A stretch of DNA of 64,000 nucleotides from Rufibacter tibetensis (lineage in GTDB: Bacteria; Bacteroidota; Bacteroidia; Cytophagales; Hymenobacteraceae): the NCBI RefSeq assembly GCF_001310085.1, contig NZ_CP012643.1:3703501-3767500 (forward strand). The letters run 5' to 3'. Made by a program: the position numbers and the translations under genes. Below are positions 44,954 to 55,041 of this stretch, one piece after another. The notes beneath the pieces were generated by a model, which was given only the letters and a program-made list of their open reading frames with translations, ran no database searches and was not told the DNA's origin. Position 1 is the stretch's first letter, and every line of letters starts with the position of its first letter.

Positions 44954-44976
44954 TGCAATCGGTTGCGCAGATTATG
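44954..44976. promoter_or_regulatory. Candidate LacI operator before the pectin SusC gene
   Basis: TGCAATCGGTTGCGCAGATT contains the inverted repeat GCAA-TCGG-TTGC. It shares AATCGNTTGCGCA with the kduI site and TGCAATCGNTTGC with the sites before the next SusC gene. It is placed about 60 bp before the start codon. Confidence 0.7.
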
Positions 44977-44997
44977 TCCAAGTAGCCGTTAGCTTCG
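44963..44997 (+). promoter_or_regulatory. Candidate promoter overlapping the operator
   Basis: TTG at 44963-44965 (within the operator) and TAGCTTCG at 44990-44997 are 24 bp apart. The same arrangement (operator TTG, 23 bp, TAGCCTTG) is found before the SusC gene at 63865, and both are followed by GTGT. The parallel is the main support. Confidence 0.4.
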
Positions 44998-45034
44998 TGT
45001 TCCTATCAATTTATCAAAAACTCAATTGTTACCT

Positions 45035-48000
45035 ATGCAACAAGCATTACTTAAGAAGAGCAGGTACCTGCTGGTACTGACTTTTTTCTTTACATCGGTA
45101 GTGGGTGCCTTTGCTCAGACTGTTACTATCACGGGGAAAGTAACTGATGATAAGAAGGAAGGCCTGCCAGGTGTAACTGTACTACTAAAAGGTACTACCA
45201 CTGCCAATGCCACTGACGTTGAAGGGAATTACTCCCTGGCGGTGCCCAACGGAACCGGCACTTTGGTGTTTTCTTACATAGGTTTCGTTTCTCAGGAAGT
45301 GCCTATCAATGGAAGAACCAACATCAATTTAGCCATGGTGTCAGACTCTAAGGCAATTGATGAAGTGGTGGTGGTAGGTTACGGTACTGTGACCAGAAAA
45401 GAACTAACTGGTTCTGTGGCCTCTGTAACAGCTAAAGATATTCAGGATATTCCGGTTAGTACAGCCGCAGAGGCGCTGGCAGGTAGATTGGCCGGGGTTC
45501 AGGTAACTTCAACTGAAGGCCGACCTGGAGCTGATATCCAGGTGAGAGTTCGTGGTGGTGGGTCGCTTACACAGGATAATTCTCCTTTATATATAGTAGA
45601 TGGTATTCAGATGGAGAATGCCTTGTCTATTATCTCTCCGCAAGAAATTGAGTCTGTTGACGTGTTGAAAGATGCTGCTTCTACTTCTATCTATGGGGCC
45701 AGAGGCGCAAACGGGGTGGTGATCATTACTACAAAAGGGGGTAGAGAGCAAAAGACGCAAGTTACTTATACAGGATTTGCCGGGGTAAGAAAGATTGTGA
45801 ACAAGCTAGAGGTGATGAACCCCTACGATTACGCCATGTATCAGTACGAATCTTATAATTTGTTTACCAATGCGAACGATGAAAGCCGCACTTCTTTCAG
45901 AGACCGGTATGGCAGATTTGAAGATCTAGAAATCTATAAATCTATGCCCATGACTGATTGGCAGGATAGGGTTTTCGGTAGAGATGCCTTCAGTCAGACC
46001 CACGTATTAGGGGTTACTGGTGGTTCCAAAGAGACCTCATTCAATTTTACCCTGAATCATGCCGCCGAAGAGGGAATCATGATTAACTCAGGATATGAGA
46101 GAACTTTGGCTTCCTTTAAGTTTGACCATAAGGTGACAGATAGGTTTAAGGTTGGGTTAACAACCCGTTATAGCCGTCAACGGATTGATGGGGTTGGTAC
46201 ATCAAGCACTGGTTCACAGGCCAATAACCGGTTAAGAAATGCCGTGCGTTTCAGACCATTTATAGCGCCAGGTTTTGAAAGCCAAGCGGATGAATTTGAC
46301 GTGGAGTATGCAAGCAGCACTCAGTTAACAAGCCCTGTGCTGTTGGCAAACAATGAAATCAGACGTGACTACCGTAATGACATTATTGTGAACGGTTGGT
46401 TTAGTTATGACATCATCAAAAATTTAACCTTCAGATCTGTAATAGGGGTAAATGCCTTAGATAGGAAAACGAATGATTTTAGTGGTACTGTAACAGCACT
46501 GGCTAGACAAAATAATGATCAGCCAGTAGTTGATATGACAGGAGGAGAGGCTTTCTCCTTAACTAATTCCAACACCTTAACTTACAAGAGAAAGATTGCA
46601 GAAGATCATAATCTGGACTTCTTATTAGGACATGAACTGGTGGAGTGGAACAGCAAAGGCAGAGGGATACGCACCAGATATTTGCCGGTTGACATCACGC
46701 CAGAACAGGCTTTTGCCGGTGTCCAAAAAGCTACTGCGCCTGCTGGATTGATCCAGGATAACCCAACGACCTCTGAGTCTAGTACTAGACTTCTTTCTTT
46801 CTTTGGAAGAGTAGGTTATAACTACAAAGGCAAATATTTCGCGAATTTTAACTTAAGACGCGACGGGTCTTCCTTGTTTGCCGACGGAAATCGTTATGGT
46901 ACCTTCCCTTCTGCGTCTTTAATGTGGCGTGTAGCAGATGAGTCTTTCATGGAGTCTGCTCAAAACTGGCTAAGCGATTTGAAAGTGCGCTTGAGTGTTG
47001 GTAGTGTGGGAAATAACCGTATTGGGGTTGACTTATTCAGAACCATGTATATGGCTACGACCAATGACGGGTATGCTTTCAATGAGGCCATCACTCCGGG
47101 TTATGTAGCCCCTAGCTTGGCAAATGCTAATCTGGTTTGGGAGTCTACCCTCTCCAAGAACTTAGGTGTTGACTTTGCTTTCTTCCAGAACCGTTTAACA
47201 GGTTCTATTGACGCCTACCAAAACAGAACGAAAGATCTACTTTTATTTGCTCAAATTCCGTCACACAGCGGTTATCCTGGGCAGCTTCAGAACATTGGAG
47301 AAACCGAAAACAAAGGGATTGAACTTCAGTTGGGTGCGGTAGTAGTAGATAAAGGTGACTTTAGATGGAATGCTAATTTCAACATCGCGAGGAACCGCAA
47401 CAAAATAGTGAGCCTAGGTTTGGATCCATCTGGACAGGCAAAGCAATCTTATTTGGTTCAGTCGGGTTGGGTTAACTCCTTAGAAGATTTCAAAGTTGAA
47501 GTAGGTCAGCCTATTGGTCAGTTCTTCGGCTATGTAACAGATGGCTACTATACGGTTGATGATTTTAATGCCACTTTCAATACTGCTACCAATACCTGGA
47601 CTTATGTGTTGAAAGAAGGTATCGCCAATAGCTCAAGTGTTGCCCTTGGTAACAGACAGCCGCAACCGGGTGATCTTAAATTGAAAGATCTTTCTGACAA
47701 CAACAGTTCTTTGATCTCTACGGAAGACCGCACCGTCATTGGTAACGCTCAACCTAAATTCACAGGTGGCTTCAATCAGCAGTTTTCTTACAAAGGCTTT
47801 GACTTGAGTGTATTCATGGTGTTTTCTTACGGGAACAAAGTGTATAACGCGAACAAGATGGAGTTTACAACCCAGTACACCACCAGAGACAACAACATGT
47901 TGGCTCTTATGAATGACCGCTTTAAGCTGTATGATGAGAACGGTCAGAGAGTATCTGATCCTGAGCAACTGAAAGCCTTGAATGCAAACGCGAAATACTG

Positions 48001-48298
48001 GAGACCCTCTTTAGGTAACTACTTCCTGCACTCCTTTGCAATTGAAGACGGCTCTTTCTTAAGAATCAGCAACCTAACCTTAGGGTACAGCATTCCAGAG
48101 GCTATTATCAAAAGAACCAGAGTAATCTCCAAATTAAGAGTGTACGCCACTGTGAATAACCTGCACACCTTTACAAAATACACAGGTTATGATCCAGAGG
48201 CAAACACCAGAAGAAACTCTCCACTTACTCCGGGTGTTGACTACGCGGCTTATCCACGCAGCAGATACATTTTGGGTGGTATAAACGTGACATTGTAA
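45035..48298 (+). CDS. SusC/RagA-family TonB-dependent transporter of the pectin locus
   Basis: Outer-membrane transporter of 1087 residues from the ATG at 45035; the frame could be extended to a TTG at 45026. The signal peptide ends near AFAQ (residue 27). The carboxypeptidase-regulatory-like domain (ITGKVTDDKKEGLPGVTVLL), the SusC signature IDEVVVVGYGTVTRKELTGS, the plug (KDAASTSIYGARGANGVVII) and the barrel follow. It starts the pectin operon and is followed at 18 bp by the SusD partner. It probably imports pectic oligogalacturonides cut at the surface, which is inference from the neighbouring lyase, esterases and hydrolases. Confidence 0.96.
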   Translation: MQQALLKKSRYLLVLTFFFTSVVGAFAQTVTITGKVTDDKKEGLPGVTVLLKGTTTANATDVEGNYSLAVPNGTGTLVFSYIGFVSQEVPINGRTNINLAMVSDSKAIDEVVVVGYGTVTRKELTGSVASVTAKDIQDIPVSTAAEALAGRLAGVQVTSTEGRPGADIQVRVRGGGSLTQDNSPLYIVDGIQMENALSIISPQEIESVDVLKDAASTSIYGARGANGVVIITTKGGREQKTQVTYTGFAGVRKIVNKLEVMNPYDYAMYQYESYNLFTNANDESRTSFRDRYGRFEDLEIYKSMPMTDWQDRVFGRDAFSQTHVLGVTGGSKETSFNFTLNHAAEEGIMINSGYERTLASFKFDHKVTDRFKVGLTTRYSRQRIDGVGTSSTGSQANNRLRNAVRFRPFIAPGFESQADEFDVEYASSTQLTSPVLLANNEIRRDYRNDIIVNGWFSYDIIKNLTFRSVIGVNALDRKTNDFSGTVTALARQNNDQPVVDMTGGEAFSLTNSNTLTYKRKIAEDHNLDFLLGHELVEWNSKGRGIRTRYLPVDITPEQAFAGVQKATAPAGLIQDNPTTSESSTRLLSFFGRVGYNYKGKYFANFNLRRDGSSLFADGNRYGTFPSASLMWRVADESFMESAQNWLSDLKVRLSVGSVGNNRIGVDLFRTMYMATTNDGYAFNEAITPGYVAPSLANANLVWESTLSKNLGVDFAFFQNRLTGSIDAYQNRTKDLLLFAQIPSHSGYPGQLQNIGETENKGIELQLGAVVVDKGDFRWNANFNIARNRNKIVSLGLDPSGQAKQSYLVQSGWVNSLEDFKVEVGQPIGQFFGYVTDGYYTVDDFNATFNTATNTWTYVLKEGIANSSSVALGNRQPQPGDLKLKDLSDNNSSLISTEDRTVIGNAQPKFTGGFNQQFSYKGFDLSVFMVFSYGNKVYNANKMEFTTQYTTRDNNMLALMNDRFKLYDENGQRVSDPEQLKALNANAKYWRPSLGNYFLHSFAIEDGSFLRISNLTLGYSIPEAIIKRTRVISKLRVYATVNNLHTFTKYTGYDPEANTRRNSPLTPGVDYAAYPRSRYILGGINVTL

Positions 48299-48316
48299 TT
48301 TTTGAACAAAGCAGCG

Positions 48317-50158
48317 ATGAAAAAAAATATAATAAAAAGCTTTATCATTCCACTTGCATTTGGTGGTCTGGTGACTATAAGTTCCTGCGAAAACTACTTG
48401 GAGGTAGAAAACCCATCCACCCTTTCTCAGAATGCCATATTTAATAGCATAGGATATACTGAGTCTGCCATCACCGGAGTATACAACATGTTGCCTGGTG
48501 ACAATGGATACGGAAGCCGTCTTTCCCATTTATTACCTAATGGATCAGATGATTTTAGAATGAGTGGTGATCATGATCCCATTCAAAGAGGAGGTATTGC
48601 CCATTTCGGGGTTAGCCCGGGTTATACAGAGTTACAAGGTCCGTTTAATCAATTATACATTGGTATTGAACGAGCAAACATATGTATCAAATACATTCCT
48701 CTATCACCGCTTTATACCAGTGGAACGGCTGCTGAACAAGCCACCATGCGTCGGTTCTTGGGAGAGGCGCTTACGCTTAGAGCGCAATACTATCATGAAC
48801 TGATCAGAAACTGGGGAGATGTGCCTGCGCACTTTGAGCCATCTGCTGACATGCCTGATCTATACTTGCCTAAAACAAATCAGGATGAAATTTATGATCG
48901 TTTATTGGCCGATTTAAAGCAGGCATCTGAATTGGTTCCTTGGAGATCAGAGTCTGGTTCACCAACTACCAGGGTGACAAAGGGAGCAGTAAAAGGACTG
49001 CGTGCCAGAATAGCTTTGGCTAGAGGCGGGTATGCCTTAAGAAGAGATAGCAAAGTAGTAGAACGTAGATCTAATTACAAAGAATTCTATCAGATTGCCA
49101 GAGATGAAACTCGTGATGTAATTCAAAGCAGACAACATGGCCTTAACCCAAGCTTTGATAATGTGTTCAAAAGCTTACATGGGGCCGGGGTAACAGATGT
49201 TGCCAATGAGCATGTATGGCAAGTGGGAGCCTTTGGGGGGAATGCCAGAACCGACACCAAATTAGGTTTCGGGAACGGACCTAGAATTGCCGAAGCAAGT
49301 ACCTATGGTCGCGCCAATGGCTTAGTAGAGGCGGTACCCACCTACTTCTATGCATTTGATTCTATTGGTGACTCAAGAAGGGATGTAACGCTTGCCTATT
49401 TTCAGGTAGATACCAAAGCGAATAATGATAATAAATTACTGACGACTCCTCTTTTAATAAGAGACGGGAAGTTCAGAAAGTATTGGACGAACGTGGCTGG
49501 TACAAACCAAACCCTTGGAATCAACTGGCCGCTTATCAGATATGCAGATATCCTTTTAATGTTTGCTGAAGCTGAAAACGAGTTAAATGGTCCTACACCT
49601 GAAGCGAAGGCTGCTTTAGAAGAAGTTAGAAAAAGAGCTTTTTTTGATGAGTGGGAAACAAGAATGCCTGCTACTCCATCTTCTAAAGATGAGTTCTTCA
49701 AGGCAATTGTCAACGAGCGTTACCTAGAATTTGGCGGTGAAGGTTTCCGCAAATATGATTTGATCCGTTGGAATTTATTGGAAACGAGAATCCTGCAGGT
49801 AAGAGCTGATTTACGTGCCATGATGACAGGTACTGGTCGTTATGCGAATGTACCTCAGTACGTTTTCTTCAGACCAACACCTTTGTTAGGTCGAAATGTT
49901 ACAGCCCGTCAGGAAATGCTAAGCTTTGATTTATTAGGTGGTAACGTGAATAAAGTCATGTATACGCCTTCCACTACTACCGTAGCTCCTGATGGTTACA
50001 CAAGAGTGAGCTGGAGAATAGCTGTAACGGAAGCACATATCACAGGACCTACCAGAGGTTTTGCCAGCCAGTTTAAAAAGAACCAATCTGAGTTGCTCCC
50101 TATTTTTAATGGTATCATTGCCCAGAACTATAGGTTAACCCAAGACTACGGTTATTAA
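48317..50158 (+). CDS. SusD/RagB-family glycan-binding lipoprotein
   Basis: Surface lipoprotein of 613 residues from the ATG at 48317 (the frame runs on to a TTG at 48302). The lipoprotein signal ends at the cysteine of TISSCENYLEVENPS. The early motif YLEVENPSTLS and RRFLGEALTLRAQYYHELIR, then RNWGDVP, are typical of canonical SusD, and the C-terminal domain has EVRKRAF and YLEFGGEGFRKYDLIRW. It forms the lid of the SusC transporter encoded 18 bp upstream. Confidence 0.95.
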   Translation: MKKNIIKSFIIPLAFGGLVTISSCENYLEVENPSTLSQNAIFNSIGYTESAITGVYNMLPGDNGYGSRLSHLLPNGSDDFRMSGDHDPIQRGGIAHFGVSPGYTELQGPFNQLYIGIERANICIKYIPLSPLYTSGTAAEQATMRRFLGEALTLRAQYYHELIRNWGDVPAHFEPSADMPDLYLPKTNQDEIYDRLLADLKQASELVPWRSESGSPTTRVTKGAVKGLRARIALARGGYALRRDSKVVERRSNYKEFYQIARDETRDVIQSRQHGLNPSFDNVFKSLHGAGVTDVANEHVWQVGAFGGNARTDTKLGFGNGPRIAEASTYGRANGLVEAVPTYFYAFDSIGDSRRDVTLAYFQVDTKANNDNKLLTTPLLIRDGKFRKYWTNVAGTNQTLGINWPLIRYADILLMFAEAENELNGPTPEAKAALEEVRKRAFFDEWETRMPATPSSKDEFFKAIVNERYLEFGGEGFRKYDLIRWNLLETRILQVRADLRAMMTGTGRYANVPQYVFFRPTPLLGRNVTARQEMLSFDLLGGNVNKVMYTPSTTTVAPDGYTRVSWRIAVTEAHITGPTRGFASQFKKNQSELLPIFNGIIAQNYRLTQDYGY

Positions 50159-50197
50159 TAGAACTGTCTAATTAAGAACTCAAGAAAAGAAACTGAT

Positions 50198-51802
50198 ATG
50201 AAAAAGTTTAGTTCAAAGATAGCTATCTGGTTTGTGCCAGCATTACTGTTGCTGATGGGTAGTTTGGCGTCTTGTAACCCAGACGACGAGGAGGAGCAGA
50301 GCCAGCTTTCCCGCATGTTCATGCCCACAGGTACTATCACTTCTACCAGTGGAGAATCTCAGGTGAGATTATCCTGGCGGGAAGCGCTGAATGTCGCGGG
50401 AAATATTACCTACACTGTAGAGGTTGCGGCAGATACATTGTTTCAGACGCCGGTTATCTATACCGGGACTACTGACACTACTTCTATCGTTATCACAGAT
50501 GATAATATACCAGTAAGGCAGAAATTTTTTGCCCGTATTAAAACGAATGCTAGGGGAAATGTTCCAGAGTCTAGGTGGTTGGTCAGCAATGGCTTTACCA
50601 TCAGAGGGGTACAGATTTTTGTGAATACACCTGTTAGTACCCAAGATATCACAGATAGATCTGTGAGACTGCGGTTTAACTCCAGACCTGGAGTGTCTAA
50701 AGTTGTTGTAACACCGGCCGGTGGAACTTCAAGGGAAGTTTCAATCACTCAAAGTCATCTCACTGCTGGGTTTGTGATTGTTGATGGTCTGGTTGCAGGC
50801 ACAAATTATACTGCAGAAATTTTTGCAGGCAATAAGAGCTTTGGTGTAACTACCTTTCAGACAAAAGAACCTCTTTCTGGGAACATCATTGACTTGAGAG
50901 GAATTGTTGGTAGACCTTCTGTTTTACAGGATACCATTACTCAGGTTCCTACCGGAAGTACAATTATCCTGAAAAGAGGACAAACCTATACTATCTCAAG
51001 CACCACTAACCTAAGCAAATCTGTTACCATTACCAGTGGTACTGATTTAACAGAGCCAAACCTGGCAGCCATTTACCTGACTAGCAACTTCAATGTGGTG
51101 GCTGGTAGTAATATTGATCAGATTGTTTTCAGAGATGTTAACATGAGTAGTGATAATGCTACTTCTAAATATGTCTTCAACATTAGTAATGCCTCTACCA
51201 TCGGAAACATGGTTTTTGATAATGTGCAGGCAAGCAAATTCAGAGGTATAGTAAGATTGCAGTCCTCACCAACTACCATTACAAACTTTACTGTAAATAA
51301 TAGTGTGATTGACAGTATTGGTAGCTACGGAGTGATAAACGTAGACGTGGCAACCAGCCAGGTGCAGAATATTGCTATCAAGAATTCTACTATCTTCAAA
51401 GCAGAAAGAATAGTAACGAGCAGAAACAACTCAACTACTGTTCTATTAGAGAATCTGACTATTAATGAGGCTCCAACTAGTGGTGCTTACCTGGTGGATT
51501 ATAGTACCTCTAGTGCTAACAATGTATCAGGTGGTATCACCATCAGAAATTCAATTTTGGGAATAGGTAAATCAGGCAATCTAACTATAAGAGGTGTGAG
51601 AGCCAATGCATCCACTTTGGTGCAGGTAGTTGGAACCTATGCTACCTCAGACCATGTGGAAACCGGTAATCCAACTCCTGACCTCACTTCCTACAACGGT
51701 ACTTCTCTTGAACTGTGGCAAGATCCTAAAAATGGAAATTTCCGGTTTAAAGACGCCAACTTTGCGGGGAAAGCTACTGCTGGTGACCCACGCTGGAGAT
51801 AA
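50198..51802 (+). CDS. Surface lipoprotein with FN3-like and beta-helix (DUF4957/DUF5123) domains
   Basis: A 534-residue lipoprotein whose signal ends at LMGSLASC. Residues about 45-225 look like two fibronectin-type-III-like beta sandwiches (LSWREALNVAGNITYTVEVA). From about 230 a repetitive beta-helix pattern follows (IDLRGIVGRPSVLQDTITQV; ITIRNSILGIGKSGNLTIRG). DUF4957 and DUF5123 proteins occur in Bacteroidota pectin loci right after SusD. It is likely a surface pectin-binding (SusE/F-like) protein. It lacks an obvious catalytic lyase motif, so binding is more likely than cleavage. A terminator-like hairpin follows. Confidence 0.82.
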   Translation: MKKFSSKIAIWFVPALLLLMGSLASCNPDDEEEQSQLSRMFMPTGTITSTSGESQVRLSWREALNVAGNITYTVEVAADTLFQTPVIYTGTTDTTSIVITDDNIPVRQKFFARIKTNARGNVPESRWLVSNGFTIRGVQIFVNTPVSTQDITDRSVRLRFNSRPGVSKVVVTPAGGTSREVSITQSHLTAGFVIVDGLVAGTNYTAEIFAGNKSFGVTTFQTKEPLSGNIIDLRGIVGRPSVLQDTITQVPTGSTIILKRGQTYTISSTTNLSKSVTITSGTDLTEPNLAAIYLTSNFNVVAGSNIDQIVFRDVNMSSDNATSKYVFNISNASTIGNMVFDNVQASKFRGIVRLQSSPTTITNFTVNNSVIDSIGSYGVINVDVATSQVQNIAIKNSTIFKAERIVTSRNNSTTVLLENLTINEAPTSGAYLVDYSTSSANNVSGGITIRNSILGIGKSGNLTIRGVRANASTLVQVVGTYATSDHVETGNPTPDLTSYNGTSLELWQDPKNGNFRFKDANFAGKATAGDPRWR

Positions 51803-51815
51803 TACAGAAATCAGC

Positions 51816-51860
51816 CAGATAGGTACAACTTACTAGTTTGTACCTATCTGCTTTTATTAT
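51816..51860 (+). terminator. Terminator after the surface lipoprotein gene
   Basis: CAGATAGGTACAA pairs perfectly with TTGTACCTATCTG (13 bp, loop 9), then CTTTTATT. It may split the binding/uptake genes from the enzymes downstream, or let only part of the transcripts pass. Confidence 0.75.
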
Positions 51861-52052
51861 CTAGGTAATAAAGTGTTTTCCCCCTTTTTCGTCAAATTAG
51901 CCTCATAACAGAATAAAAGAATAGTTCTTTAAATCAGACACAGCAAATCTGGCAGAAACAATTTCCCTTTGCCGCTGCTTCCATTCCCTCTTCATTCTGT
52001 CTGTAGCTAGCTTGCTCCAGGCAGTTTCCTTACAAGACTTACCTCTGCAACT

Positions 52053-53339
52053 ATGATTAGAAAGTACCCCACCTGGATTCATGGAGCGTTGAGTTTGCTT
52101 CTTCTTGCCCCTCTTGGTTGTGCCTCATCACAAACCGGTACCTCCAAAGCGCCTGATGCATTTACTGTAGAAGTTTCTAATCCTTTGAAGCGAGAGCGGG
52201 AAAGTGTACTAGTACTGGTCAAAGAGGAAGACCTTCCAAAACAACTTTCATCGGCTAGCAGGCAAAGACTAGTTGTGATGGACGGAACCCAGGAGATTCC
52301 AAGCCAATACAATAGCAAAGACGCCGAGAACCGCGGAGTGGTGTTTGTCCTGGACCTGATGAAAGCAGGGGAAACCAGAAAATTAACCATCCGGCCACTA
52401 GAGGTAGGAGCTTCCCCCACTACCTACCCAAAACGTACCCAAGCCGAGCTATCCAAAAAAGTGGGTGGCCGGTGGGAGAACCGCAAATACATTGGCGATG
52501 ATTTCCAGAACATAGATTCTTTGCGCGTACCAACTGAACTAACAGACCATTCTTACTTTCTCCGTTATGAGGGGCCAGGGTGGGAATCAGACAAAGTGGG
52601 GTACCGCTTTTACCTGGACTGGCGCAATGCCATAGACGTGTTCGGGAAAAAGACCCCGGAAATGGTGCTGCAGAACGTTGGCTTAGACGGATACGACTCT
52701 TATCACAACCAGCAGCCCTGGGGCATGGATGTGCTGAAAGTAGGAAAAGCCTTAGGGGTAGGTACCCTGGCTATGTATGACAACGGCAAAGTGGTACGCG
52801 TAGAAAAAACAGACAGCACGTACAGCAAAATCCCTCAAAACGGCCCAGTTTATTCCTCTATCCTGACCGACTACTATGGCTGGCAAGTGGCCGGGCACAA
52901 ATTGAACGTGCATTCCCAACTAAGCATCCATGCTGGTACCAGAATGACAAACCACCAGATCAGGCTGGACGGTGGCCAGCCGCAAAACATAGCAACGGGT
53001 CTTATCAAAGATAAAACCACTAAATTGGTAAGTGACAAAGGGGAGACGGGAAAGCGCTATGGCTACATGTACACCTACGGCCCTCAAACGTTGAACACGC
53101 CTCCTGACAATATTGGCATTGCCGTGCTGTTCAACCCAGAAGATTTCATCACTTTCTCTGATGATCCATTGAGCCACGTGGTGCAGTTAAAACCAACCAA
53201 TGGCCGGGCCCAATACTACTTTCTGGCAGCCTGGGAACTGGAGCCAAACGGAATTAAAACCGAGGAACAGTTTCGTGAATACATCTCCAGAACTGCTGAA
53301 GAACTAGCAAACCCAGTGAAAGTAAAAGTCTCTAAATAA
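52053..53339 (+). CDS. DUF4861-family exported protein of the pectin locus
   Basis: A 428-residue protein with an N-terminal lipoprotein-like signal (LLLLAPLGC). The remainder matches my memory of DUF4861: VEVSNPLKRERESVLVLV, then YFLRYEGPGWESDKVGYRFY, GYDSYHNQQPWGMDVLKVGK and AWELEPNGI near the end. The family recurs in pectin and other uronate-polysaccharide loci of Bacteroidota. I know no activity that I can state with confidence for this protein. The conserved His/Asp/Trp region around residues 210-225 would be the place to look for an active site. A 228-bp spacer separates it from the pectate lyase gene. Confidence 0.8.
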   Translation: MIRKYPTWIHGALSLLLLAPLGCASSQTGTSKAPDAFTVEVSNPLKRERESVLVLVKEEDLPKQLSSASRQRLVVMDGTQEIPSQYNSKDAENRGVVFVLDLMKAGETRKLTIRPLEVGASPTTYPKRTQAELSKKVGGRWENRKYIGDDFQNIDSLRVPTELTDHSYFLRYEGPGWESDKVGYRFYLDWRNAIDVFGKKTPEMVLQNVGLDGYDSYHNQQPWGMDVLKVGKALGVGTLAMYDNGKVVRVEKTDSTYSKIPQNGPVYSSILTDYYGWQVAGHKLNVHSQLSIHAGTRMTNHQIRLDGGQPQNIATGLIKDKTTKLVSDKGETGKRYGYMYTYGPQTLNTPPDNIGIAVLFNPEDFITFSDDPLSHVVQLKPTNGRAQYYFLAAWELEPNGIKTEEQFREYISRTAEELANPVKVKVSK

Positions 53340-53567
53340 GGAAAGGCAGGATAATTGCTACTGTGTTGTGAAAAGAAAAGGTTTAATGGCCATTTCTGTA
53401 ATACAGCATCAAAACGGGAGAACAACCAAGGGCCTGAAGTTCTTTCAGCCTTTGTTTACCAAAACAGCCTCAAACAGAGAATGCTATACCAATAGCGGTA
53501 TCTCCATACAGGTAAAAATACATTCAAGAAGAGGTTGGCAGAGGGGATAAGCGTTAATTAGAAGTAC

Positions 53568-55034
53568 ATGAAAATCAGAAATAACATCTTTACAAGTACC
53601 TCCCTCGGATTAGTGATTCAGTTGGCGGCGTTTTCAGGTTGTGCCCAGAAAGTAGCCACTACTCCGGCTACTCCAACCCCGCCGACCATGCAGGCCCCGG
53701 CACCAACCGCCTCCACAGCAGGTTCGGTTTCAACTAATGCTGGACAGGAGAGACAGGAGCAATCTAACGTGCTTGCTTTTCCAGGGGCTGAAGGCTTCGG
53801 GAAATTTACCACTGGTGGTCGGGGAGGTCAGGTAGTAGTTGTGACCAATTTGAATGACGAAGGTCCCGGCAGTTTACGGGAAGCCATCCGGAAGAAAGGT
53901 CCACGTATTATTGTGTTTGCGGTTTCTGGAAATATAGAACTGGTGTCTCCGCTGGACATCAACAACGGTGACCTTACCATTGCCGGACAATCTGCGCCAG
54001 GTGACGGAATTTGTTTGAAAAACTATCAGGTGAGTATCAAAGCAGATAACGTGATTGTACGGTATCTCCGGTTCAGGCTTGGAAATAAGGCAGGCCAACA
54101 AGCCGATGCGTTTGGAGCCAACAAGGGGAACAGCAACATCATCATAGACCATTGCTCCATGAGCTGGGCTACGGATGAAAGCGCGTCGTTTTACCGCAAT
54201 AAGAATTTTACCCTGCAGTGGAGCATCATCTCTGAAAGCCTGAATGCCTCTGTGCACGCAAAAGGTGACCATGGATATGGCGGCATCTGGGGAGGAATGG
54301 GGGCTTCTTTCCACCACAACTTACTGGCCAGCCACAACAGCAGAATGCCCCGGTTCAGCGGGTCAAGCACCACACCTAACTCCCCAGATGAATTGGTAGA
54401 TTTTACCAATAATGTGGTCTACAACTGGGGCCAGAACAATACCTATGGCGGCGAGAAAGGCCGCTACAACATGGTCAACAATTACTACAAAGCCGGCCCG
54501 GCGACTACTCCTTCTAAAAAGGACCGTATCGTAAACCCATCCGCCCCGTTCGGGAAGTTTTATGTGGCAGGTAATTATGTAGATGGTTTTCCGGCTATCA
54601 CAAAAGACAACTGGGCAGGTGGTGTGCAGCCTGATCAAAAGGATTCGCTTACCGTCTTAAAGGCCGCTACACCGTATGAGGTTGCCTCTATCAACGTGCA
54701 GGAGCCGCAAGCTGCTTTTGAAGCCGTGTTAAACAGTGCCGGAGCCAGTTTAAAGCGGGATGCCGTTGATGCCCGCGTAGTGCAGGAGGTAAGAACAGGC
54801 AAGTCAACCAATGGGAAAAAGAAGAACGGGATCATTGACACCCCGGAAGAAGCGGGAGGTTACCCCGTGTTGAAATCTGCCGCCGCCCCGGCTGACAAAG
54901 ACCAGGACGGCATGCCAGATGCGTGGGAGGTAGCCCAAAAGCTGAACCCAGCCAGCGCCAGTGATGCCGCCGCTTTCACCCTTGACAAGCAATATTCTAA
55001 TGTGGAGGTGTATTTAAACAGCCTTGTGAAATAG
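53568..55034 (+). CDS. Pectate lyase, PL1-type
   Basis: Beta-eliminative cleavage of polygalacturonate to oligomers with unsaturated ends, outside the cytoplasm. A 488-residue protein with a signal ending at a lipobox-like SGC and a Thr/Pro/Ala-rich linker. The right-handed beta-helix begins with FPGAEGFGKFTTGGRGGQVV, and the catalytic region contains IIIDHCSMSWATDESASFYR and HHNLLASHNSRMPRFSG, with the Arg of MPRFSG in the usual position. The C-terminus has a Asp-rich DKDQDGMPDAWEV segment. Product unsaturated galacturonates feed GH105, KduI and KduD. The methylesterase gene starts 7 bp later. Confidence 0.88.
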   Translation: MKIRNNIFTSTSLGLVIQLAAFSGCAQKVATTPATPTPPTMQAPAPTASTAGSVSTNAGQERQEQSNVLAFPGAEGFGKFTTGGRGGQVVVVTNLNDEGPGSLREAIRKKGPRIIVFAVSGNIELVSPLDINNGDLTIAGQSAPGDGICLKNYQVSIKADNVIVRYLRFRLGNKAGQQADAFGANKGNSNIIIDHCSMSWATDESASFYRNKNFTLQWSIISESLNASVHAKGDHGYGGIWGGMGASFHHNLLASHNSRMPRFSGSSTTPNSPDELVDFTNNVVYNWGQNNTYGGEKGRYNMVNNYYKAGPATTPSKKDRIVNPSAPFGKFYVAGNYVDGFPAITKDNWAGGVQPDQKDSLTVLKAATPYEVASINVQEPQAAFEAVLNSAGASLKRDAVDARVVQEVRTGKSTNGKKKNGIIDTPEEAGGYPVLKSAAAPADKDQDGMPDAWEVAQKLNPASASDAAAFTLDKQYSNVEVYLNSLVK

Positions 55035-55041
55035 TACCCCA

